A program made the translations under genes and the position numbers. The notes under the pieces were generated by a model. It made no database searches and was not told where the DNA came from. It worked only from the letters and a program-made list of their open reading frames with translations. A stretch of DNA of 64,000 nt from Flexivirga meconopsidis (GTDB lineage: Bacteria; Actinomycetota; Actinomycetes; Actinomycetales; Dermatophilaceae). Positions 45,914 to 54,905 of this stretch are shown here, piece by piece. The stretch is from NCBI RefSeq assembly GCF_026162425.1, contig NZ_JAOBQJ010000005.1, positions 504,638-568,637 on the forward strand. Reading direction: 5' to 3'. The stretch's first letter is position 1. Each line of letters begins with the position of its first letter.

Positions 45914-47078
45914 GCGCGCGCCGCACCACGTCCGCGGCACGCCGGGCGCCCGCCGGGTCGACCGTGGTCGGCAGGTTCACCACCCGCGCGATGAGGTCCT
46001 CGCTGACCGCGAGCGCGGGGTCTCCCGGCGAATAGCCGTATGCCGCAGGCTCCGTCGTGCCCGGGAACAGCGCCGGCCGGTACCACCGCCCGGCGTAGAA
46101 CCCCGCATCGGTGACCGCGCGCACGACGTCGTCGGCGTCCACGAAGTCGGGCACGAAGAACGGGAAGCGCACGAGCGGTTGCGCCCGGTCGATCGACGCG
46201 GGAACCGTCACCACATCGCCGAGTTCGTCGAGGTATTCCGCCACGGCGGCCGCGCGACCACGCTGCACCTGGTCCAGTCGCGGCAGCTGCTCGGCGATCT
46301 GCCGCACCATCCACGGCGTCGGCGCCATCGGCTCGTAGTCCAGTCCGGCGCGCGTTTCCTCCGCCGAGATCGGCGGCTCGAACAGCCTGGCCCGGGTCAG
46401 CGTCGAGCGCGCAGCTGCCGCCATACGGGCAGGGAGCCGGTTGAACACCCGCACCTGGCTGCGGTATGCGCGGCTGGTCAGGTCGATGCGCCGCCCCGGC
46501 GTGGGCAGCACCTGGAGGTGGCCGGCGATGCGCTCGGCGAGCAGGTCGTCGGGTAACGCCGGGTTGACCCAGATCGCGCCACCGAACCTGGTCGGCAGCA
46601 CCTTCTCCGCACCGAAGGAGTGCACCGAGACGTCCGCGAGCGGGTCGCCGTCGGCGGTGCGCGCCATCCGGCCGACGCAGTGCGCCGAGTCCTCCACGAG
46701 CAGGGCGCCGACCCGATCGGCCGCCGCGCGCAGTCGGCGGCTGCGTGCCTCGTCGACGATGCCGAACGTGTGCTGCAACACCACGGCGCGGGTCCGGTCG
46801 GTGAGCTGCAGCCCTGCCGGGTCGAGTGCCACCGACTCGGGCGCGACCTCCGAGTAGACCGGCCGCAGCCGGCCGGTGATGATCGGATCGACCGCCGTCG
46901 CGCAGGTGAAGATCTGGGTGACCACCTCGCCCGGTTCGCGGGACGCCGCGAGCTCGCGGAAGACGACTTCCATCCCGTAGCGGGCCTTGAGGACCAGGTG
47001 CCAGTCGGCGGCACTGGTGCCGGTGCGTTCGGCCAGCATCCCGCGGACTGCGGCACTGGTCTGCTGATCCACTGGCAT
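45885..47078 (-). CDS. DegT/DnrJ-type PLP aminotransferase-like
   Basis: Protein of 397 residues in the fold-type I sugar aminotransferase family. The probable PLP lysine is in SVHSFGAEKVLPTRFGGAIWV, with an upstream LLVEDSAHCVGRM block that takes the place of the usual EDAAQA. The start at ATG 47078 follows GGGGGAGGG. Such enzymes make amino sugars for cell-surface polymers or antibiotics. Compared with canonical members (EDxAxA, SF..K.lt.gegG) the sequence is divergent, so its true substrate is open. It converges on the second ATP-grasp gene with a 29-bp overlap. Confidence 0.8.
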   Translation of the reverse strand: MPVDQQTSAAVRGMLAERTGTSAADWHLVLKARYGMEVVFRELAASREPGEVVTQIFTCATAVDPIITGRLRPVYSEVAPESVALDPAGLQLTDRTRAVVLQHTFGIVDEARSRRLRAAADRVGALLVEDSAHCVGRMARTADGDPLADVSVHSFGAEKVLPTRFGGAIWVNPALPDDLLAERIAGHLQVLPTPGRRIDLTSRAYRSQVRVFNRLPARMAAAARSTLTRARLFEPPISAEETRAGLDYEPMAPTPWMVRQIAEQLPRLDQVQRGRAAAVAEYLDELGDVVTVPASIDRAQPLVRFPFFVPDFVDADDVVRAVTDAGFYAGRWYRPALFPGTTEPAAYGYSPGDPALAVSEDLIARVVNLPTTVDPAGARRAADVVRRALSAGGALRI

Positions 47079-47165
47079 TGCGCATGCCCTCCCCCGACGT
47101 AGCGCGAGCGCGCTGGACGGCGATGTTACACAGCAAACCCAAAGATTCGGGGGCAGTTGCGTGGA

Positions 47166-48107
47166 TCAGCCGGGCAAATGCGTCGGTATGGCGAGGCGCG
47201 CTCCCCGCCGCGCTGGCCCGAGGCGGGCCGCGGTCACCAGGAACTGCACCCGGTAGCGGTGCCCGACATACGGCTGCAGCAGTCGGGCCAGGCCTTCGTC
47301 GTCGACGGACGACCCGGTCAGCGCGTGGCCGACATCCTTGGCGACGTGGTAGTCACCGAAGCTCACCGCGTCAGCGTCGCCGCAGGCCCGCTGCATGGTC
47401 TCGGCCGCCGTCCAGACGCCGACGCCTGGCACGGATCGCAAGCGTTGCCAAGCCTTTTCGCGTGGCAAGTCGCCACATTCCTCCAGTCGAGGCGCTACCT
47501 GCAGGGCTCGCTGGATGGTGTCCGACCGCTGGGCGTCGACACCGGCACGCAGCCACTCCCAGGACGGGATGCGCCGCCACTGCTCGGCCGTGGGCGGGAC
47601 CATCAGTCGCGTCGCGCCGACGGCGTCCGCCGGGCCAGGGGCGGGCGCGCCGAACCTGCGCACCAGCCGTCGGTAGCCGCCGAACGCCTGTTTGCCGGTC
47701 ACCCGCTGCTCGATGATCGCCGGCAGCAGCGCATCGAGCACGAGACCGGTGCGTCCGGCACGCCAGTGGCGGTGCGCGTGTGCCGCACGGCGCAGCACCT
47801 CCTCGCGCGGTGCGAATCCGCTGGGGTCGTCGTTGGCGCCGAGCAGTTGCGGCAGCCGGTCGAGCGACCAGGAAGCCCCGGGCCCGAAGGCCCGGGCGAC
47901 GACCCGGTCTCCGCCGGCCGCGGCCTCGCGGTGCAGGTGCAGCGTCACCGGGCCGTCCGGGGTGTGGGCCGCCCGCCAGATCGCACCGGGGCTCTGGTGC
48001 CAGGTCGGATCGCCGGACCCGCGGCGGAGCGCGCCGAGGATGGACCCGATCGGGATCGGACGGCCGGGCGCGAAGTCGGCGCTCGCGGGGGCCGCCGACG
48101 CGCTCAC
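47166..48107 (-). CDS. DNA-3-methyladenine glycosylase-like (HhH-GPD)
   Basis: Protein of 313 residues of the AlkA/HhH-GPD superfamily. The helix-hairpin-helix LRSVPGVGVWTAAETM is followed by the catalytic Asp in ADAVSFGDYHVAKDVGHAL. The central helical region begins LVLDALLPAIIEQRVTGKQAFGGYRRLV. It would remove alkylated purines from DNA. GTG 48107 overlaps the stop of the upstream methyltransferase-like gene (GTGA at 48104-48107). Not obviously related to the envelope cluster around it. Confidence 0.88.
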   Translation of the reverse strand: MSASAAPASADFAPGRPIPIGSILGALRRGSGDPTWHQSPGAIWRAAHTPDGPVTLHLHREAAAGGDRVVARAFGPGASWSLDRLPQLLGANDDPSGFAPREEVLRRAAHAHRHWRAGRTGLVLDALLPAIIEQRVTGKQAFGGYRRLVRRFGAPAPGPADAVGATRLMVPPTAEQWRRIPSWEWLRAGVDAQRSDTIQRALQVAPRLEECGDLPREKAWQRLRSVPGVGVWTAAETMQRACGDADAVSFGDYHVAKDVGHALTGSSVDDEGLARLLQPYVGHRYRVQFLVTAARLGPARRGARLAIPTHLPG

Positions 48108-48853
48108 CGCCTGCGGAAGGTCAGCAGCGCGAGGCCGAAGTTGCCCGGCTCGGCCTCGGCGACCGCGCGGGCCTGCCGGCCCTCCTCGAGCGCGATCTCG
48201 CCGACCAGCGAAAGGCCCTGCTCGTCGGCGCGCGCAATCAGCGAACGCAGGTCGGCCACCCCGACGCCGCCCGCGTCGTCGGTGCCGAGGCGGAGGGTGA
48301 CGATGATCAGCCCGCCCCGCCGCACGGCAAAGGACCCTCTGGCCAGATCCTCGTCGACGGTCTGCGGCTCGCTGGAGTGCGGGTGCAGACGCACCACGAG
48401 GTCGACCGAGCCCGGGTCGACGTCGGTGCCGACCACCTCCGGTCGCATCACGTCGACATGCACCGGCGCAAACCCGACCTTGGTCGCCCACCGGGTGAAC
48501 ACCGAGCGCCCGCCCGCGGTGTCGACGATCACGGAGCGGCGGCGGCCGTCGTCGACGATCCGCAACAACGCGGCCAGCGCGCCGAACGCGGCCCAGGCGC
48601 TGGTGTCGTCCAGGGTGCGCGGCAGACCGAGCCGGCGGGCCGCCTTGCGGGCCAGTCGTGCCTCCGCACCGTCGAGCAGCAACCCGGTGGTGCGGATGCC
48701 GGTGAAGTCGGCCGCTCGCAGCGAGACCGTCTGCTCGGCCGGGTGCGGCAGCCGGGCAGCGGTGTCGCGTGCGGCTTGTCGGGCACGATCGACCGCACGT
48801 TGCACGCCGGGTGCGCCTGAGATGCGAGCTGCTGCCGTAGACGGGACCTTCAC
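48104..48853 (-). CDS. Methyltransferase-like protein, unrecognised
   Basis: Protein of about 249 residues (GTG 48853; GTG 48877 would add eight). A central alpha/beta core with strands SVIVDTAGGRSVFTRWATKVGF, FAPVHVDVM, DLVVRLHPHSS and GGLIIVTLRLG resembles a class I SAM-dependent methyltransferase, but the glycine-rich SAM loop (GxGxG) is weak (DTAGGRS). It could be an enzymatically inactive relative. It overlaps the DNA glycosylase start, so the two form an operon. The N-terminus is Ala/Arg-rich and helical. Confidence 0.65.
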   Translation of the reverse strand: MKVPSTAAARISGAPGVQRAVDRARQAARDTAARLPHPAEQTVSLRAADFTGIRTTGLLLDGAEARLARKAARRLGLPRTLDDTSAWAAFGALAALLRIVDDGRRRSVIVDTAGGRSVFTRWATKVGFAPVHVDVMRPEVVGTDVDPGSVDLVVRLHPHSSEPQTVDEDLARGSFAVRRGGLIIVTLRLGTDDAGGVGVADLRSLIARADEQGLSLVGEIALEEGRQARAVAEAEPGNFGLALLTFRRR

Positions 48854-48897
48854 AGGATCGACTCTAACCGGCAACACCGACCGAGGGTGGCAGGTAT

Positions 48898-49854
48898 CTA
48901 CCGGTCCAGGTCGACCGCGGGCGGCAGGTATCTATCCAGCAGCGCCCGCTGCCGCACCCCCAACTCGTCCTCGAGGTGTTCCAGACCAGGGGTGAGCACC
49001 CGGGTGGCGGGCATGCCGTGCAGGGCGGCGAGGTTGAGCAGCGCCGTGCTCGCCCCGCCGATCACGCCCGATGCGCTGACGACCTGCGGGTCGAGCTCGG
49101 CGGGAACGATGCCGGCCAGCACCTCGCGTGCCCCGTAACGGTTCGGGTGCTCCGCAGGATGTGGCCGTATGACGAGACGACCGCCGTCGGCGGCCACCCG
49201 CCGGGCGACATGGTCCACGTGCGCCAGGTAGGCGTCCGCGCTGAGCGCGCCGATCTCGACCCAGGGCTGGCCGAGGAAGACCACCCGACCATCCGAGGGA
49301 TCGGGCGCCATGCCCTCGGTGTGCCGCAGGAACTCCGCGGCGACCGACGGGTGCGGTGCGAAATCGCGGCCCTCGTCATACATCGGGAAGCGGCGGGTGG
49401 TCAGGCCGCGCACCCCGCCCTCGACGGCGACTGCGCGCATGGTGGTCCACGGTTCGCGCACGCCTTGCCGACGCCACGCATCCCGGCGGGTGCGCCAGTC
49501 GCCGTAGGTGCCGATGCCCTCGTCGGTCACCACGGTCGACAGGCGGCGGCGAAAATCGCCACGCCGCAATGCAATCCACGGTTTGATGCCCGGCGCGCCG
49601 ACCGACACGTAGGTCACGTCGCCCTCGATGTCGGAAAGTTCTGCGAGGCGGCTGACGAACCGCACGTGCAGCGCCGGGTCGTCCGGCAGCAACTGCCGCA
49701 CGTCCAGCTCGTCGACGGCGGCGTGACCGAGGAACGTGCCGCCGGTGAGGTAGGTCAGGTCGACGCGATCGGTGCGGGAGAGACCTTCGCGCAGGTAGGC
49801 GGCGATGTGGATCAGGTGCGTGCGACTGCGCACGCCGGTGACGACGACCTGCAT
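48898..49854 (-). CDS. Polysialyltransferase-like glycosyltransferase
   Basis: Protein of 318 residues (ATG 49854, MQVVVTGVRSRTHLIHIAAYL). Two short motifs mark GT-B sialyltransferase families (GT38, GT52, GT80): a D/E-D/E-G element in TDEGIGTYGDW at about 109 and an HP element in RLVIRPHPAEHPNRY at about 231. IGGASTALLNLAALHGMP near the C-terminus fits the Ser-rich donor loop of these enzymes. It probably transfers a nonulosonic acid (sialic-, legionaminic- or pseudaminic-type) from CMP-sugar. The start is 2 bp after the upstream GT2 stop. A pseudaminate-type synthase lies 6 kb away in the same region. Confidence 0.75.
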   Translation of the reverse strand: MQVVVTGVRSRTHLIHIAAYLREGLSRTDRVDLTYLTGGTFLGHAAVDELDVRQLLPDDPALHVRFVSRLAELSDIEGDVTYVSVGAPGIKPWIALRRGDFRRRLSTVVTDEGIGTYGDWRTRRDAWRRQGVREPWTTMRAVAVEGGVRGLTTRRFPMYDEGRDFAPHPSVAAEFLRHTEGMAPDPSDGRVVFLGQPWVEIGALSADAYLAHVDHVARRVAADGGRLVIRPHPAEHPNRYGAREVLAGIVPAELDPQVVSASGVIGGASTALLNLAALHGMPATRVLTPGLEHLEDELGVRQRALLDRYLPPAVDLDR

Positions 49855-49856
49855 GA

Positions 49857-50750
49857 TCAGATCACCGGTGGCCGGCCGGCCCGGGTCAGTCGGCCCACCG
49901 TGCGCCACGACATGGGGCGGCGCTCGCCGGCGTCGGTCCGCACACCCTCGGCGAACCCCTTGAACCACACCTTCAGCGACTCCGGGTCGTGCACTCGCGC
50001 AAGCGTGACCGCGGTCCACGCCCCGAGGTAGACCGGCACGAGGGGCGCGGGCAGGTTGCGGCGCGCGACCCAGACCCGGTTGCGGGCGTTGGTGCGGTAG
50101 TAGATCGCGTGCCGCGCTGCGCTGGTCGCCGGGTGGTGCACGACCACCGACGGCACGTATTCGATCCGCCAGCCGGCGTCGACCAGCCGCCAGGCGAGGT
50201 CGATGCCCTCGTGCCCGAAGAAGAACTGCCCCGGCCAGCCGCCCGACTCTTCGAAGGCGGTGCGGCGGATCATGAAGACCGCCTCCCAGAACCACGTCGC
50301 CGGGCCGGCCTTGCCGCCGTCGCGCACGTCGAAGCGCGGCACCCAGCGTCGCGGGGACGGTCTGCCGTCGGGGTCGGCGCCGCGCGGCTGGGCGACCGCG
50401 ACGCGGTCGTCCGCGAGGATCACCTCGGCCAGCCGGGCCAGGATGTCGGGGGTCGGCAACGACGCGTCGTCGTCGTAGAAGTAGATGAGCTCGCCGCGGC
50501 ACTCACGGGCCGCGACGTTGCGCCCTTCGGGGATCCCGACGTTCTCCGGCAGGTGGACGGTGCGCACCCAGTCGGGCAATCCCACCGGCTCCCAGCCGTT
50601 TCCGACGATCACCACGTCGAGTTCGACACCCTCCTGGGCCCGCAGCGTCTGGAGAGCGCGGGCCAACTCCGCCGGACGATCGCCCATGTGCAGCATCGCC
50701 ACACCGACGGTGGGCAAGCTCCCGGCGTCGTTCGTCGGACTCGGGGGCAC
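49857..50750 (-). CDS. GT2-family glycosyltransferase
   Basis: Protein of 297 residues with a GT-A GT2 domain. The N-terminus is TVGVAMLHMGDRPAELARALQTL; donor-binding acidic residues lie in GELIYFYDDDASLPTPDILARL, and an ED-like catalytic/acceptor block in GQFFFGHEGIDLAWRLVDAGWR. No membrane helix is obvious, but a C-terminal amphipathic segment (VPVYLGAWTAVTLARV) may touch the membrane. It is cotranscribed with the downstream polysialyltransferase-like gene (2-bp gap) and diverges from a coiled-coil protein gene at 50803. Confidence 0.9.
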   Translation of the reverse strand: MPPSPTNDAGSLPTVGVAMLHMGDRPAELARALQTLRAQEGVELDVVIVGNGWEPVGLPDWVRTVHLPENVGIPEGRNVAARECRGELIYFYDDDASLPTPDILARLAEVILADDRVAVAQPRGADPDGRPSPRRWVPRFDVRDGGKAGPATWFWEAVFMIRRTAFEESGGWPGQFFFGHEGIDLAWRLVDAGWRIEYVPSVVVHHPATSAARHAIYYRTNARNRVWVARRNLPAPLVPVYLGAWTAVTLARVHDPESLKVWFKGFAEGVRTDAGERRPMSWRTVGRLTRAGRPPVI

Positions 50751-50802
50751 GGATTACTCCAATCTCGCAGGCGGCTGGAATCGGAACATTAGGCTACGTC
50801 CC

Positions 50803-52260
50803 GTGCCCGCCCCCAACGCCGCGCCCATCGAGGGCGTCACACTGCTCGGCGGCGAGATGCCGGATCGCACCGACCCTCCGGCGCCGCTCGGCGTGTTGGC
50901 CGACTTCCTGGTCGGTGTCGCCGGCACGCCGGGCTCGGTGCTGCTGCTGGGCCGCACGGCCGCCGAGCTCCACCCGCGCTTCCCCGGGGCGGTCGTCGTG
51001 GTGCGCGGGCAGCGCGACGCCGAAGCGTTGCACGCCGCCGGTGCGGACGTGCTCTGCGGCGGCCTCGATCGTCTCCCGGAGGACCTGCGGGCGGACCTGG
51101 TGCTGTTGCTCGATCCGCCCGGTGCGGTGCTGACTCCCGACTCGGCCGGCTGGTCACACGTGGAGCTCGTCGACCGCGCAGCCGCACACCTGACCCCCGG
51201 CGGCCGGTTGCTGGCGCTGCTGCCCGGCGCACTCGGCGCGGGCATCGACACCACCCCACCCGTGCACCGGATCGACAGCGACGACGCCTGGTGGGTGGGC
51301 ACGTGTGGGTATGACGACAGGGCTCCCACGCTGAACGAACTGCCTTGGCAGCCAACACATCTCGTGCTTGGCAGCGATGGGCGGCCGACGGTCCTCGCAG
51401 AGCTCGCGGCCGGCGGGCAGGAGCCGGGTCGGTCGCTGCTGCGTGCGCTCACCTCCACCCGCCCGGACCTGGCGGTGGCTCTCGACGCCGAAGTGCTGCC
51501 CGAGCTGGCCGACGGCTGGCTGGTGGTCCGCGGAGCAGCATTGCCACGAAGCGCTCCGGTCTGGAGCAACCTGCTCGGTGGTGCACCGGCACTCGACCTG
51601 CCGGACGCCCCGGGCCGGTCGCTGGAGGCGGACCTGCTGACCGCACTGCGCCTGGACCAGCAGTTCCATCTGCGACAGGTGGTCTCGTCATACGCCGAAT
51701 GGATCGGGACCCTGCCCGCCGACCGGCGGGCCCTGGCCGTCCCCCGCCGCACGCTCGTCAGCGGGGCTGGCTTCACCCAGCTCGAGTCGCCGAGCCCCGT
51801 CAGCGACCACGAACCGCCCGTCGACGTCGCGGTGGCGCACGGCCTGCTCGACCTGGCGCACGCGACGGCCCCACCGGGTGCGGCCGCCGGTTACCCGCCC
51901 GAGCTGGCCGCGGAAGGTCTCGCCCGCGAACTCGGGGCGCTGCTCGGGCTGCCCGAGCAGGTGTGGGTCGACGCGCAGTCGCTGCGGCTCACGCTGCAGC
52001 TGCCGGCCCGTCCGGCACCGGCACGGCCGGGGCCGGACGCCGCCGAGCAGCGCGTCGCCGAGCTGCAGGAGGCGCTGAACGACCGCGACGCTCAGCTCGC
52101 GCAGTCGCGCGACGCCCTGGCCCGCCAGACCCGTCGGGTCCGTGCGCTGGAGCACGCGATCGCCACCGAGCACGGCCCGCGGGCCCGGCGCGCGCTCTTC
52201 TTGATGACCGCGCCGACCCAGCGCCTGGTGGAGGCCGCTCGGGCGCGACTGCAGCGCTGA
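50803..52260 (+). CDS. Large Rossmann-like protein with coiled-coil tail (A)
   Basis: Protein of about 485 residues; GTG 50803 is chosen because it lies 53 bp from the divergent GT2 gene, though a later ATG (50857) is possible. The N-terminal 200 residues have a methyltransferase-like pattern (GSVLLLGRTAAELH, LRADLVLLLDPPGAVLTPDSAG, GGRLLALLPGALGAG). The middle is variable. Residues about 405-450 form a coiled coil (RVAELQEALNDRDAQLAQSRDALARQ), followed by a basic tail. Two other genes in this region (59719, 61271) share the layout. It lacks a GT motif; function unknown, possibly a scaffold of the glycan machinery. Confidence 0.7.
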   Translation: MPAPNAAPIEGVTLLGGEMPDRTDPPAPLGVLADFLVGVAGTPGSVLLLGRTAAELHPRFPGAVVVVRGQRDAEALHAAGADVLCGGLDRLPEDLRADLVLLLDPPGAVLTPDSAGWSHVELVDRAAAHLTPGGRLLALLPGALGAGIDTTPPVHRIDSDDAWWVGTCGYDDRAPTLNELPWQPTHLVLGSDGRPTVLAELAAGGQEPGRSLLRALTSTRPDLAVALDAEVLPELADGWLVVRGAALPRSAPVWSNLLGGAPALDLPDAPGRSLEADLLTALRLDQQFHLRQVVSSYAEWIGTLPADRRALAVPRRTLVSGAGFTQLESPSPVSDHEPPVDVAVAHGLLDLAHATAPPGAAAGYPPELAAEGLARELGALLGLPEQVWVDAQSLRLTLQLPARPAPARPGPDAAEQRVAELQEALNDRDAQLAQSRDALARQTRRVRALEHAIATEHGPRARRALFLMTAPTQRLVEAARARLQR

Positions 52261-52264
52261 TGCC

Positions 52265-52690
52265 TCAGTCGTGCGGTGCCCGGACCCCGCAGCACACCAG
52301 GACGTCCCCGAGCCGCACGTAAGCGGTGTCGACCTGTCCAGCCACTGCGTCCGGCGGCTGCAGCCGGTCCCAGCCCAGCCAGGACAACACCGGCAGCCCC
52401 ATCAGCTTGGCGACCACTTCGCAGTGCGTCCACCGCGGCCAGACGATCGCCGGGTCGTCCGTGCCGACTCGTCGCGCGAGGCGCCGGCTCACCGGCTGCG
52501 TGGCGATCTCGGCGTCGATGGCGGCGCAATATCCTTGCGGCAGAACGGGATCCCAGACGACCCCGCGGCCGTCCGCAAGATGCGAGCGCACGCCCACCCC
52601 GGCGGAGCGCACGTCGTGCGAGTCCCCGACGCGCAGCCGCGCGGGCACGGCGTAGACCGCGAGTGCCTGTCGCGCGACCGAGGACGTCAT
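52265..52690 (-). CDS. Hypothetical protein
   Basis: Protein of 141 residues with Val/Asp/Gly-rich sequence (VYAVPARLRVGDSHDVRSAG) and a compact C-terminal half ending DVLVCCGVRAPHD. Three Trp in a short span (IVWPRWTHCEVV ... LSWLGWDRLQ) and several Cys stand out. No signal peptide or membrane helix. It ends 4 bp from the converging coiled-coil gene and lies 10 bp downstream of the SDR gene, so it is probably the last cistron of the ACP-ligase-SDR operon. I do not recognise the family. Confidence 0.6.
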   Translation of the reverse strand: MTSSVARQALAVYAVPARLRVGDSHDVRSAGVGVRSHLADGRGVVWDPVLPQGYCAAIDAEIATQPVSRRLARRVGTDDPAIVWPRWTHCEVVAKLMGLPVLSWLGWDRLQPPDAVAGQVDTAYVRLGDVLVCCGVRAPHD

Positions 52691-52700
52691 ACCAGCGAGG

Positions 52701-53447
52701 TCAGATCGAGCTGCCGCCGTCGACGGTGATGACCTGGCCGTTGAGATTGGTGTCGTCGAAGAGCAGCGAACCGACCACCGGCGCGATGTTCTCCGGGGTC
52801 ACCATCCGCCCGGAGGGGGTGCGGCGGCTGATCGCCGACAACTGCTCGTTGCCGAGCACCGACGACATCTCCGAGGCGAAGAAACCCGGCGCGACCGAGT
52901 TGACCAGGAAGCGGCCGTGCATCTCACGGGCGAGCGTGCGCATCGCCGAGTCGAGGCCGCCCTTGGTCGCGGCATAGGTGACCAGGCCGGAGTAGCCGCG
53001 CTGCGCGCCGACCGAGGTCACCATCACGATGCGGCCGCGGCCGGCCTTGGCCATCGCGTGCCGGATGAACTGGCGGGTCAGCACCAGCGGGGCGGTGAGG
53101 TTGGTGGTCACGATCTGTGCAATGCGATCGGGCGAGGTGTGCACGTGCATCGAGTCCTGCCCGATCGCGGCGTTGTTGACGAGCGAGTCGATCGGGCCGA
53201 GCTTTGCCGAGGCGTCCTTGATGAACTGCTTCACCGCGGCGTCGTCGGTGATGTCGACCGACCCCACGAAGAGCGTGTCGGGCTGCTCGTCGGCGAGCGC
53301 CTGCAGCTCCGGCGTGATCGACCGCGAGAACGTCGCGACCTTGGCCCCGCGACGCAGCGTGTCCCGCACCAGCTCCAGCCCGAGCCCGCGGGAGCCGCCG
53401 GTGATCAGCACGCAGGAGGCCGCCGGGATTGGTTCTACGTCAGACAT
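52701..53447 (-). CDS. Short-chain dehydrogenase (FabG-like)
   Basis: Protein of 248 residues, classical SDR. Cofactor loop GGSRGLG at 17-23, NNAAIG near 91-96, catalytic Ser145, Tyr158 and Lys162 (YAATK). FabG-type ketoreductases reduce 3-oxoacyl-ACP. Placed 8 bp overlapping the AMP-ligase and next to an ACP gene, it probably reduces or shapes an acyl group carried on that ACP, rather than serving housekeeping fatty-acid synthesis. A sugar-modifying role cannot be excluded. Confidence 0.9.
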   Translation of the reverse strand: MSDVEPIPAASCVLITGGSRGLGLELVRDTLRRGAKVATFSRSITPELQALADEQPDTLFVGSVDITDDAAVKQFIKDASAKLGPIDSLVNNAAIGQDSMHVHTSPDRIAQIVTTNLTAPLVLTRQFIRHAMAKAGRGRIVMVTSVGAQRGYSGLVTYAATKGGLDSAMRTLAREMHGRFLVNSVAPGFFASEMSSVLGNEQLSAISRRTPSGRMVTPENIAPVVGSLLFDDTNLNGQVITVDGGSSI

Positions 53448-54657
53448 CGCTCTTCAGGGTCTCCTTGATCGGGATCTCGGGCAGCACGCGCATCCGGCGC
53501 GGCACGGAGTAGTCGGGCAGCCGCTCCGCGCAGAACGCCTGCAGGCGTGCGGTGTCCGCCTCGGCGCCATCGCGCAACACGACGTCGGCGACGACCATGT
53601 TGCCAACCAAGGGCGCCTTGCGGCCGCGCACCGCGGCCCACACGACGTCGGGGTGGTCGAGCAGCACCCGCCGCACGCTCGACGCGGACGCCTTGGAGCC
53701 GCCGACGTTGATCTCGTCGGAGGCGATCCGGCCGGTGATCAGCACCCGGCCGTCGACGACGTCCACCCGGTCCCCGGTGTGTATGACGGGAGCCATCCCC
53801 TCGGCGGCCTTCGGTGAGGCGATGACCAGCTCGCCGTCCTGCACCGACAACCGCGGGCGGCCGCCTGTCTCCCGGTCCAGCCAGGCCTGCGGGAAACCGG
53901 CCCGCCCGTCGTGCACCGCGATCGCGGCGCCCGCCTCGGACGAGGCGTAGATCCAGGAGATCCGGGCGTCCGGGAAGACCTCGCGCAGCCGGTCCAGGAT
54001 CGCCTGGTCGACCGGCTCGCCGCCGAGGGTGATCTGCTCCAGTTTCAGCTGGGCGACCACGTCACCGGCGCGCCAGAGCGCCTGCCGCCAGAAGGTCGGC
54101 GTGCCCGACGCGGCGGTCACCCCGTGCTCGAGCGCGAGCCGCGGCCACTCGTCCAGCTGTGCCGGCTCGACGAAGACGACGTCCTGTCCGGGCAGTGCCA
54201 GCGACAGCGTCACCACCTGCCACCAGGCGTAGGCGCCGGTCGCGTAGGGGCACAGCCAGGTGCGGGCCGGCTGGTCACCGGCGACGGTCGTCAGCGAGTC
54301 GAGGGTGTGCGCGACCTGCTTGGGCCGCCCGGTCGAGCCGCTGGTGAGCAGCCACACCCGGCCTGCGTCGGCGGCGCGCTGCGTGCCCGCGGGCTCGACG
54401 TCCTCCCCGCGCACCACCGCGAGGCCGTCGGCGCGCAAGCCCTCGGCCTGCTCGTCGTCCACGCGGGTCGCCGCGGCGACCAGAGTCTCCCGGTCGCCGT
54501 CGACCACGTGCTGCCACACCGCCCGCACCGCGTCGGTGTTGTCGGCGACGAGCACCGCTGCGGCGCAAGGGAGTTCGGGCCAGGCCGGCAGATCTGCCCA
54601 GGTGCCGTCATACCGGCTGGTGACGATGCGGTTGCCCGCGCCGGCCGGCCTGCTCAC
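53440..54657 (-). CDS. AMP-dependent acyl ligase (ANL family), short
   Basis: Protein of 405 residues of the adenylate-forming ANL superfamily. The phosphate loop is VWLLTSGSTGRPKQVAHT, followed by YASSEAGAAIAVHDG, HTGDRVDVVDGRVLITGR (hinge) and the C-terminal catalytic Lys in EIPIKETLKSDV. At 405 residues it is about 100 shorter than typical fatty-acyl ligases because the N-terminal domain is reduced. It overlaps the ACP stop (54654-54657), so it probably loads that ACP with an acyl or amino-acyl group. Downstream overlap with the SDR by 8 bp. Confidence 0.9.
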   Translation of the reverse strand: MSRPAGAGNRIVTSRYDGTWADLPAWPELPCAAAVLVADNTDAVRAVWQHVVDGDRETLVAAATRVDDEQAEGLRADGLAVVRGEDVEPAGTQRAADAGRVWLLTSGSTGRPKQVAHTLDSLTTVAGDQPARTWLCPYATGAYAWWQVVTLSLALPGQDVVFVEPAQLDEWPRLALEHGVTAASGTPTFWRQALWRAGDVVAQLKLEQITLGGEPVDQAILDRLREVFPDARISWIYASSEAGAAIAVHDGRAGFPQAWLDRETGGRPRLSVQDGELVIASPKAAEGMAPVIHTGDRVDVVDGRVLITGRIASDEINVGGSKASASSVRRVLLDHPDVVWAAVRGRKAPLVGNMVVADVVLRDGAEADTARLQAFCAERLPDYSVPRRMRVLPEIPIKETLKSDV

Positions 54658-54905
54658 GCTTGCTGCAGCTGCTCGACGAAGTCGAGCACGTCGCTGACGG
54701 TCTCGATGGAGCGCAGCTGCGGTGCGTCGAAGTTCAGCTCGGTGTCCAACTCGTCCTCGACCCGCAGCGCCAGCTCGGAGAAGTCGAGCGAACGGAAGCC
54801 GATCGTGTCGAGCCGAGTGCTGTCGTCGGCGGGCAACTCCTTGCCCTGCGTGGCGAGCACCTCACCCATCATCGTGCGCACCTGGTCCCGGCTCAGCGTG
54901 GACAA
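54654..54905 (-). CDS. Acyl carrier protein
   Basis: Protein of 83 residues. A 4'-phosphopantetheine attachment Ser39 sits in IGFRSLDFSELALRVEDEL, where the usual DSL is RSL, followed by acidic helix II. TTG 54905 (MSTLSRDQVRTMMGEV) is the start because GGAGG lies 5 nt upstream. First gene of the operon ACP-ligase-SDR-hypothetical. Dedicated ACP/ligase pairs also occur in flagellin-glycosylation loci of Campylobacter (known family knowledge), which supports a role in acylating a nonulosonic acid. Confidence 0.88.
   Translation of the reverse strand: MSTLSRDQVRTMMGEVLATQGKELPADDSTRLDTIGFRSLDFSELALRVEDELDTELNFDAPQLRSIETVSDVLDFVEQLQQA

Noticed and set aside
45880-47142. Alternative 420-codon frame in the same strand as the DegT-type aminotransferase
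   Set aside because: Arg/Gly-rich shadow frame; the 45885-47078 frame carries the aminotransferase motifs and a good ribosome-binding site.
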